Assembly: GCA_030628805.1 (NCBI GenBank)
Contig: DAOVQG010000155.1
Span: 1-10,857 of the forward strand
Source of the DNA: JAGMDK01 sp023128695
Lineage (GTDB): Bacteria > Planctomycetota > Phycisphaerae > UBA1845 > Fen-1342
Direction: 5' to 3'
DNA: 10,857 nucleotides
Made by a program: the position numbers and the translations under genes
Shown: positions 5,820 through 10,857 of the stretch, one piece after another
Position numbering within the stretch: position 1 is the stretch's first letter
How the letters are laid out: the number at the start of each line of letters is the position of its first letter
Notes under the pieces: generated by a model
The model's input: only the letters and a program-made list of their open reading frames with translations
The model's database searches: none
What the model was told of the DNA's origin: nothing

Positions 5820-6200
5820 TAAGTGCCTCAATTCCGCGTAAATATATTTGACTCTCCCGCAAACGTGGGGAATATTCTGTTAGTAGAGACATGACCGCTA
5901 AAATCCATATCAGGGCGGTCATGAATATGGAACGTTTCAGTATTTGAAAGTGAGCCGAAAGGAGCGAGAGAAAGAGGCGGCCAGGTGAGGGCTGCGCGCA
6001 ATACGCAGCCAAGCCTGAGCATATTAACTTGGAGCCGGATCGGCCATTCGAGACCGGGTCGACGGGAAACGCTACGTAGCGGGGCGAAGGTGCCCGCAGG
6101 GGAAAAACCGGGCGTTTATGCTCGTCATGGCAATCTCGGGCCGATCCGGCGGCCTCTTCCCCCCACCGGGCGTGGGTTGCCATGCTCGGTCCGCGGGTCG
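5820..6200. other. Non-coding region rich in inverted repeats, possible pseudoknot
   Basis: No supported gene lies here. CATGACCGC (5890-5898) pairs with GCGGTCATG (5915-5923), and TCCATAT (5904-5910) with ATATGGA (5925-5931); the two stems interlock as in an H-type pseudoknot. Further on, GGCTGCG/CGCAGCC near 5987-6010, GCCGGATCGGCC (6034-6045) with its perfect complement at 6139-6150, CATGGCAA (6126-6133) with TTGCCATG (6177-6184), and CCCAC/GTGGG (6162-6166/6172-6176) give a dense foldable stretch. The first 130 bp are clearly more AT-rich than the neighbours. It may hold an RNA gene, a 3' regulatory element or a decayed element. No known RNA family was recognised and the strand is uncertain. 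Confidence 0.4.
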
Positions 6201-6224
6201 GCCAGGCGAGCGTTCTGCGTTGGG

Positions 6225-7550
6225 TCACGCTTTTACGACGCGCTTGGCCGGCCTTTTCTTGCGCCCGGTCGCGTTCCTCGTATCAACCACTAACGCCGCG
6301 TGCCGGCAGACCAGATCGTAGTCCACGCTCGTGTGGTCAGTGGCGATCAACACGCAATCGTACTTCTTGAGATTCTTCGCCGTCAGCGGAACGCTCTTCA
6401 TGTTCGTCAGGTTGTGCGCGCGCATCGGCTTGGCGACCGGAATATGCGGATCGTGGTAGTCCACCTTGCACCCCTGTGCCTGCAACAGCTCGATCAAGGT
6501 CACCGACGGCGACTCGCGCACGTCGTCGACATCCTTCTTGTACGCCAGCCCCAACACGAGGATCTTTGCGCCGTTCATAGCCTGGCCGCGCTCGTTGAGC
6601 GCCAGGGCGAGACGGCCGATGACGTACTCCGGCATGAAGGTGTTGATTTCCCACGCCAACTCGATGAAGCGGGTTGGTTTGCCGTACTGGCGGGCCTTCC
6701 AGGCCAGGTAGAGCGGGTCGATCGGGATGCAGTGCCCGCCGAGCCCAGGCCCGGGGTAGAAGGGCTGATAGCCGAACGGCTTGGTCTTGGCGGCCTCGAT
6801 CACCTCCCAGACGTCGATGCCCATGCGGTCGAAGATGATCTTGAGCTCGTTGACCAGGGCGATGTTGACCGCGCGGTAAACGTTCTCCACAATCTTGCAC
6901 GCTTCGGCGGCTTCGCAACTGCTGACGGGCACGACTGACGTCAAAGCCTCTTCGTACAACGCGCAGGCCACCCGGGTGCTGTCGCGCGTCATCCCGCCGA
7001 CCACCTTGGGGATATCCTTGGTGGTGATGTCCTTGCGGCCGGGGTCCTCGCGCTCCGGGGAGAATGCGAGGAAGTAGTCCTGGTCAAGCTTTTTGCCCGA
7101 CTGTTCGAGGATCGGCCTGACCACCTCGCGGGTCGTGCCCGGGTAGGTGGTCGATTCCAGCACGATCAACTGTCCCTTCCGCAGCCGCTTGGCGATGTCT
7201 TCCGCGGTGCCGCGGATGTAGGTCATGTCCGGCTCGCGCATCTTGTCGAGCGGGGTGGGGACGCAGATGAGAATGGCGTCCGGCCGGCGCAGCTCCTTCA
7301 TGTCCGCGGTGGCCCGGAACACGCCGCGCTTGATGTAGTCTTTGAACATTTTCCCGGGCAGGTGCTCGATGTAGGTCTGGCCCGCGTTGAGCATCTTGAC
7401 CTTCCGCTCATCCACGTCGAACCCGTGGACCGTGAAGCCCGAGTCGCAGAACTCCCGCACCAGCGGCAGCCCCACGTAGCCCAAGCCCATCACGCCGACG
7501 ACGGCTTTGCGGTCGGCGATCTTCTTCAACAAGGTTTCCGATAGCTTCAC
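6225..7550 (-). CDS. wbpA: UDP-N-acetylglucosamine 6-dehydrogenase, WbpA type
   Basis: 441 residues, full length for the UDP-glucose/GDP-mannose dehydrogenase family. It oxidises C6 of a UDP-hexosamine twice with NAD+, giving a UDP-uronic acid used for surface polysaccharide. The NAD-binding Rossmann motif is GLGYVGLP (22-29). The central domain has the Lys/Asn pair K219 and N223 (CKIVENVYRAVN). The thiol-forming catalytic cysteine is C274 in PGLGGHCIPIDP. The C-terminal UDP-binding domain begins about 327 (AKILVLGLAYKKDVDD; RESP). PGPGLGGHCIPIDPLYLAWK and the following RFIELAWEIN favour the WbpA subgroup over UDP-glucose dehydrogenase; the substrate is inferred. The start is GTG 7550, with GGGAG 6 nt upstream on the minus strand. 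The tail is a basic run (GRKKRPAKRVVK), a common extension in this lineage. No glycosyltransferase or epimerase lies in the window, so its pathway partners are elsewhere or beyond the edge. Confidence 0.93.
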   Translation of the reverse strand: MKLSETLLKKIADRKAVVGVMGLGYVGLPLVREFCDSGFTVHGFDVDERKVKMLNAGQTYIEHLPGKMFKDYIKRGVFRATADMKELRRPDAILICVPTPLDKMREPDMTYIRGTAEDIAKRLRKGQLIVLESTTYPGTTREVVRPILEQSGKKLDQDYFLAFSPEREDPGRKDITTKDIPKVVGGMTRDSTRVACALYEEALTSVVPVSSCEAAEACKIVENVYRAVNIALVNELKIIFDRMGIDVWEVIEAAKTKPFGYQPFYPGPGLGGHCIPIDPLYLAWKARQYGKPTRFIELAWEINTFMPEYVIGRLALALNERGQAMNGAKILVLGLAYKKDVDDVRESPSVTLIELLQAQGCKVDYHDPHIPVAKPMRAHNLTNMKSVPLTAKNLKKYDCVLIATDHTSVDYDLVCRHAALVVDTRNATGRKKRPAKRVVKA

Positions 7551-7671
7551 TATGTTCTCCCGTCGGGTAGAAACAAAAGCGGCGTAACCTTGTACCCGGG
7601 TTCGACGGCGTCGGCAACCAGTGTTATGTCAGTGGTACTTTGATGAGTTGCGTATCGATCGGAATGTGTGT

Positions 7672-7689
7672 CACTGCTCTTGAGCAGTG
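7672..7689. repeat. Family B palindrome, single copy
   Basis: CACTGCTC (7672-7679), TT, GAGCAGTG (7682-7689). It lies about 120 bp upstream of the dehydrogenase start and matches the elements at 67-160 and 9286-9304. Confidence 0.75.
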
Positions 7690-7704
7690 CTCGGGGAAAA
7701 GAAA

Positions 7705-7857
7705 TAGGCCGACCCCGGCTGGCGGCCGGCGTACTTTGGAAGAAGGTGAGCGTCGGAAGCGAGAAGCCCAATTCCGTAAAACGCCGTCGACAGCCATGCG
7801 TCGGCCTACCGGCCAGCCCTATCCCTTCAACTCGCTTCCGGGGGTAGTTTCACCCGG
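7705..7857. other. Foldable non-coding stretch with nested and interlocking inverted repeats
   Basis: CGGAAGCGAG (7754-7763) pairs perfectly with CTCGCTTCCG (7831-7840). TAGGCCGAC (7705-7713) pairs with GTCGGCCTA (7800-7808), and GGCTGG...CCGG (7717-7729) nearly pairs with CCGGCCAGCC (7809-7818). The hairpin CCGGG (7838-7842)/CCCGG (7853-7857) follows. The first two pairings interlock and cannot all be nested. A 77-codon plus-strand frame (7640-7873) crosses this stretch but includes the family B repeat and has no recognised homology. It may be a structured RNA or the remnant of an element end. Confidence 0.35.
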
Positions 7858-8423
7858 CGGACTCGAACGTTGAATATTCACCAAACAGGACCTTAACCGT
7901 TGGCGTAACTAACATGAGTAAGAGCGTCGTTAGTCCTCCTCTGCTTTCTGTCACGCCTCCAACAGCGCTATCGCGGACCAGCCCGATGGGAACCTGACGC
8001 CGCAATAACGCCTGATAACTAGCAACTATGTTCATGATCATTGAAGCAGCCAAACTTGACCGCTCTTATTAGCCGCTGAATTGCTCCATGATAGCGACTG
8101 CTGTGGAATCTCCTCTCCAGTCGTCTGGAATGACGACCACGATTCCAACCCCGTCCACACAGGACAACCACTCGTTGCACCTCTTCGTGTCAGACGGTCT
8201 CAACTAAGCAGAGAAAAGCAGCACTGCTGCCGCCTTATTCTCCAAGAGTTGATAATGTTATCATATTTGGACTGACGTGCCCTTGTCAACACGAAAACCG
8301 TCCGAGGGCTGTCGCTCTGAAGGGACTGGATTTCAATGGGCTGGTTCAGGCTATTCAGCAGGTGACGGTGCGGGCCGGCGGAGAACTGCTGGGGCTGGCG
8401 ATGCGGGCGGTGGAGCGGGCCGC
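7858..8423. other. Region without a supported gene; possible coding scrap 8317-8421 (+)
   Basis: From 7858 to about 8300 no gene is supported. The base composition is closer to even than in the neighbours, and a small palindrome TGATAA-TG-TTATCA sits at 8250-8263. From 8317 to 8421 the plus strand reads like a protein start of about 35 codons (LKGLDFNGLVQAIQQ..., ...ELLGLAMRAVERA). It is amphipathic, has protein-like composition and stops making sense exactly where the methyltransferase remnant begins (8424). It may be the 5' scrap of a transposase or another gene; I do not recognise it with confidence. Confidence 0.25.
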
Positions 8424-8976
8424 CGGTTGCAGTACGTGTGTCACGCGCGTGGGCTTGCCGTACCGCGCGCGGTGCACTGTGGTGAAGGTCTCATAAACGA
8501 TACTGCCGCCGGGCTCGAGCCAAGCGCCAAAACACTGGAAAAGGGGGCGGTGGAGGTAACGCAGGCCGACGATCAGATCAAATTGGCGTTCAAAGCTCGG
8601 CGGGGCACGCTCCAGATCCACCTCCAGCCAGCGGAGCGGCGCGAGCGGCGGGGCGTAATTGCTCCAAGACCTCGACCAGGAACGCATTCGGCTGCCACAA
8701 ACGCCCGAATTGCGGAGCCCCGGCGTCGATGGCCGGCCCGAAGTCGTGTTGCACGAAAGCTTGCCGTTCGTTCTTCAGCAGCCAGGAAACGACCTCCTCG
8801 GCCAGGGCGGCCGGGCCCACGACCGGAATAATCTCGCCTCGCGGCGGGAGCTCATGCCTCCGGCGCGGCAGCTCGGCGAAGGGGATGTTGACGGCGTCAG
8901 CGATCGGATCGGCGTCGGCTTGCTCCGCCGGTCGCGGATCGAGCAGGGCGCGCTGGACCAATACAGGATGCGGCAT
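8424..8976 (-). pseudogene. Broken rhodanese-like/SAM methyltransferase fusion gene
   Basis: Two minus-strand frames carry consecutive parts of one protein. In frame one (8976 down to about 8656, MPHPVLVQRA...), residues 1-75 resemble a rhodanese domain (LLDPRP..., AVNIPFAELPRRRHELPPR), followed by GRLWQPNAFLVEVL, the linker into a methyltransferase. In frame two (about 8655 down to 8424), LRWLEVDLERAPP, FDLIVGLRYLHRPLF, LEPGGSIVYETFTT and HVLQP match the later half of a class I SAM-dependent methyltransferase of the TehB-like type. The stretch that should hold SAM motif I (DLACGTGR-type) is missing at the junction, so an internal deletion plus frameshift is inferred. Homology also stops abruptly at 8424, before the usual C-terminal end. 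The rhodanese active-site loop has Gly54 (VVGP) and no Cys. It is inactive as it stands. Confidence 0.75.
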
Positions 8977-9069
8977 AGCGTTAATGTTGCAACCTCACCC
9001 GGAAGGTGAGTCCGTGCGTGTTTAGCGGCTACTGCCGCATTCCACAAGTATACTGAAGTCCGCGGCTGG

Positions 9070-9228
9070 TCGGGCACCGCCATGCTGGCCGCCTGGCCGA
9101 TCACGCTCGACCCGATCTTCAGCGGCCTGGCCTGGGCGCTGATCTTCGGCCTGTTCGTCTCGACCGACTTCACGCTGGTCGTGATCCCGGCGGTCTACTA
9201 CATGGTCTACGGGCGGCGTGCGACGTGA
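9070..9228 (+). pseudogene. C-terminal remnant of an RND efflux permease
   Basis: About 53 codons in one frame, SGTAMLAAWPITLDPIFSGL then AWALIFGLFVST, FTLVVIPAVYY and a short basic end. This is the last two transmembrane helices of an AcrB-type RND transporter, which pumps solutes out through the inner membrane using the proton gradient. Intact proteins of this class exceed 1000 residues. Upstream of about 9070 the frame loses all resemblance, so the other ~95% of the gene is absent. The first in-frame ATG is 9082, with no Shine-Dalgarno. The stop TGA is 9226-9228. A hairpin begins 16 bp later. It is a deletion remnant and not expected to function. Confidence 0.8.
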
Positions 9229-9243
9229 CGGATAGCCCTGTGG

Positions 9244-9267
9244 CATGGCCACGCTCGCGTGGCCATG
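9244..9267. repeat. Perfect 10-bp palindrome after the RND remnant
   Basis: CATGGCCACG (9244-9253), CTCG, CGTGGCCATG (9258-9267). It lies just after the stop codon and may be the old terminator of the RND gene. No T-tract follows. Confidence 0.7.
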
Positions 9268-9282
9268 ATATGCTGTGCCAGG

Positions 9283-9360
9283 TGGCACTGCTCTGTGAGC
9301 AGTGTTTGATACGCGGTCGCCGTGGCATCGCCGACCACTGCTGACACAGCAGTGGCACCC
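9283..9360. repeat. Family B element pair in inverted orientation
   Basis: CACTGCTC-TGT-GAGCAGTG (9286-9304) and CCACTGCTG-ACA-CAGCAGTGG (9335-9355) are each hairpins, and the two also pair with each other over about 25 bp with a few mismatches (GGTGGCACTGCT / AGCAGTGGCACC ends). Where the copies differ (CTC/GAG versus CTG/CAG) both sides of each small stem change together. Confidence 0.85.
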
Positions 9361-9364
9361 ACCA

Positions 9365-9406
9365 AACCCTGAACCCCGAACCCTGAACCCTGAACCCTGA
9401 ACCCTG
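9365..9406 (+). repeat. Tandem heptamer (AACCCTG)x6
   Basis: Six consecutive 7-bp units at 9365, 9372, 9379, 9386, 9393 and 9400. All are AACCCTG except the second, AACCCCG. This is a simple-sequence tract prone to slippage; no function is evident. Confidence 0.95.
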
Positions 9407-9423
9407 GAGTCTGCGCGGCGCCG

Positions 9424-9441
9424 CGCGGGCTGAAGCCCGCG
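9424..9441. repeat. Palindrome CGCGGGCT-GA-AGCCCGCG
   Basis: An 8-bp perfect stem with a 2-nt spacer, directly after GCGCGGCGCCGCGC (about 9413-9426), itself self-complementary. It is another member of the palindromic intergenic repeats. Confidence 0.7.
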
Positions 9442-9567
9442 GCTCTTCAGTATGATTTGATTAGGCGCTGTTCATTACCACGGATCCAAATAGGAAGAAT
9501 ATGTGGTCAAATGGGGCCTTATGGGGTACATTTCACTTGTTGAGGAAGGCAGACCGCGACGCCGGGA

Positions 9568-9661
9568 GTGCTGAAGCGTTCCATTCTTCAGCACGCATGT
9601 CTGGATGTCAGGCCGACGGTGCCTCCGGTTTGCCGGAGCGAATCTAACTCTTAACAGGAGG
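9568..9661 (+). promoter_or_regulatory. Structured 5' leader and Shine-Dalgarno of the Kazal-repeat gene
   Basis: Two hairpins precede the gene: GTGCTGAAG (9568-9576)/CTTCAGCAC (9586-9594) with a 9-nt loop, and CTCCGG (9623-9628)/CCGGAG (9633-9638) with loop TTTG. A strong AGGAGG (9656-9661) then sits 6 nt before the ATG at 9668. The hairpins may stabilise the mRNA or act in regulation. No convincing promoter hexamers were found upstream. Confidence 0.45.
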
Positions 9662-9667
9662 CGAGCC

Positions 9668-10857
9668 ATGAAGACACGGCACCTTACCACGGCACTGCTG
9701 ATTCTGATTTGTCTGGGGTCCGTCGCCCGGGCCGATGCCCCGCTGGTTTTCTGTCAATGCAGCGAAGGCGAATGGGGCATGGTGGGTCAGTTCTGGTACT
9801 ACGTCGATTCCGCCAGCTATCCGATGATGGAATTCTCCGTCGGGACGAACGACCTGGATACGTCGAACTACACGAACGTCAATGTCCCCCCCGGCTGGAA
9901 TTTTTCCGTCGTGCCGGAGGGCATGAGCCACGCCTGCGGCCTGTTCGCTCCTCATGGGGAGATGTCCGAGGGCCCCTGCTACAGCCTGACCGCCGGCCGC
10001 GCGCACTGGTGGACCGACGATCCGGCGCAGGCGATCGAGTTCTTTACGTTCGGTTACGACCACCCCTGGCGCGGCGAGGATGTCGGGTGGATATTGGTCA
10101 CCCGCCGCGAGGGGTCGCCGCCGCAGTGGTACACCTTCATCGAATCGTGGGATTCACCGGTTGGGACAGGCTTCGGACCGCTGCACGGCCCCTGGGCTCC
10201 GCCGCCGCCGTGCTGGTGGACCTCGGACTGCGGCGAGACCGATTACTGTGCCAAAGAAGTGGGCGACTGTTGGGGTGAAGGCGTGTGTTTGCCGCGGCCG
10301 CTCATTTGCCCGCCGTGCTGGGACCCGGTCTGCGGGTGCGACGGCCAGACCTACGCCAACGCCTGTGTCGCGGCTGTCGCGGGCGAGAGTGTTGATTACT
10401 GGGGCGCGTGTGAGGGGACACCTTGCTGGTACAACGAAGACTGCGGCGAGAATTCGTACTGCTTCTTCGAGGAGTGTGCCCAGGAGACGGGCGAATGTCG
10501 ACTCCGACCCGAGAGCTGCCCGGACGTATGGGAGCCGGTCTGCGGCTGTGATGGCATCACCTACATGAATGCCTGCTACGCCGCGATGGAGGGGATGAGC
10601 ATCGATTATGAAGGCCCCTGTGAAGGCTCGTATTGCTGGTCGAACGACGACTGCGATCCCGATGACTACTGCTTCTTCCACGTCTGCGCCGCCGAGACCG
10701 GCGTGTGCATGCCGCGGCCGGAATCCTGTCCGGACGTTTGGGAGCCGGTCTGCGGCTGTGACGGCATCACGTACCCGAGCGCCTGCGTGGCTGCGCTGGA
10801 GGGGATGAGCATTGATTATGAAGGCCCGTGCGAAGGCTCGTATTGCTGGTCGAACGA
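9668..10857 (+). CDS. Secreted protein with tandem cysteine-rich/Kazal-type repeats (3' end beyond window)
   Basis: 396 residues visible; the frame is open at the window end. Residues 1-22 are a signal peptide (MKTRH, hydrophobic LLILICLGSVA, ARA cleavage). Residues about 23-180 form an N-terminal domain I do not recognise, aromatic-rich and ending in a PPPP linker. Then come tandem units at 182-252 (71 residues), 253-322 and 323-392 (70 each), with a fourth beginning at C393. Each has a first half with spaced cysteines (CWxNxDC...YCFF..C) and a Kazal-type half (C-x7-CGCDGxTY...C...C). Kazal domains inhibit serine proteases by presenting a reactive loop, here WDPV or WEPV. The C5 of classical Kazal domains is absent and an extra Cys occurs in CGCDG, a form common in bacterial Kazal-like domains. 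A protease-inhibitor role is inferred; adhesion or a structural role is an alternative. ATG 9668 has AGGAGG at 6 nt. Confidence 0.9.
   Translation, partial: MKTRHLTTALLILICLGSVARADAPLVFCQCSEGEWGMVGQFWYYVDSASYPMMEFSVGTNDLDTSNYTNVNVPPGWNFSVVPEGMSHACGLFAPHGEMSEGPCYSLTAGRAHWWTDDPAQAIEFFTFGYDHPWRGEDVGWILVTRREGSPPQWYTFIESWDSPVGTGFGPLHGPWAPPPPCWWTSDCGETDYCAKEVGDCWGEGVCLPRPLICPPCWDPVCGCDGQTYANACVAAVAGESVDYWGACEGTPCWYNEDCGENSYCFFEECAQETGECRLRPESCPDVWEPVCGCDGITYMNACYAAMEGMSIDYEGPCEGSYCWSNDDCDPDDYCFFHVCAAETGVCMPRPESCPDVWEPVCGCDGITYPSACVAALEGMSIDYEGPCEGSYCWSN

Noticed and set aside
6046..6110. tmRNA-like wording (GGGTCGACGGG ... GAAGGTGCCCGC)
   Set aside because: The tmRNA 5' consensus (GGNTTCGAC) is matched only in part. 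No tRNA-like T arm or acceptor end was found, and the required length would run into the dehydrogenase gene.
5767..6228. 153-codon minus-strand open frame
   Set aside because: It runs through the repeat hairpin and the inverted-repeat region, has no Shine-Dalgarno and shows no recognisable domain.
7858..7875. tRNA T-arm-like GTTCGAGTCC on the minus strand
   Set aside because: The flanking bases do not form the 5-bp T stem and no anticodon or acceptor stem can be drawn.
7850..8053. 67-codon minus-strand frame
   Set aside because: No homology recognised, no Shine-Dalgarno, and its end overlaps the structured stretch.
8277..8831. 184-codon plus-strand open frame
   Set aside because: It is antisense to the rhodanese-methyltransferase remnant for most of its length, and its Arg/Gly-rich translation has no family resemblance.

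Overview
The window looks like chromosomal DNA from a high-GC planctomycete, most likely of the Phycisphaerae type or a related uncultured lineage. This is inferred from three things. The first is a secreted protein with a GACC-type cysteine motif and a C-terminal dockerin-like pair built on NWRDID. The second is a short histone-H1-like (Hc1) protein. The third is intergenic space packed with palindromic repeats beginning TGTAGCGGCCGGGC, CACTGCTC or GGGAGGGCGAGGCTCC. No rRNA, tRNA, CRISPR array or complete insertion sequence was found.

Layout. 1-335: repeats and the leader of a secreted lamin-tail/dockerin-like protein (336-1382, +). 1383-1739: a convergent intergenic region with a hairpin and a four-unit repeat array. 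1740-3116 (-): UvrC, with both nuclease sites intact but no C-terminal helix-hairpin-helix domain. 3117-3804: a GC-rich hairpin array, then a compact + strand cluster of an Hc1-like protein (3805-3996), a FabZ-family dehydratase (4043-4516) and, 5 nt later, a degenerate UvrC relative (4522-5691). The stop codon of this last gene lies inside a repeat hairpin (5684-5774). 5775-6224: non-coding, rich in inverted repeats, with a possible pseudoknot. 6225-7550 (-): a WbpA-type UDP-N-acetylglucosamine 6-dehydrogenase. 7551-9228: non-coding sequence and gene remains, namely a structured stretch, a broken rhodanese-methyltransferase fusion and the last ~50 codons of an RND transporter. 9229-9667: palindromic repeats, an AACCCTG heptamer array and a structured leader. 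9668 to the window end (+): a secreted protein with tandem cysteine-rich/Kazal units of 70 residues, cut by the window edge.

Functional reading. uvrC belongs to nucleotide excision repair. The degenerate UvrC relative keeps the four-cysteine iron-sulfur motif and the UVR (UvrB-binding) helix pair but has lost the GIY-YIG catalytic residues and the whole RNase H domain, so it is more likely a binding or regulatory protein than a nuclease. Its tight link to a FabZ-like dehydratase and a DNA-binding Hc1 protein, across from true uvrC, is the most unusual gene arrangement here. The dehydrogenase probably supplies an acidic amino sugar for surface polysaccharide. The two secreted proteins appear to be lineage-specific exoproteins. 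The rest records repeated insertion and decay.
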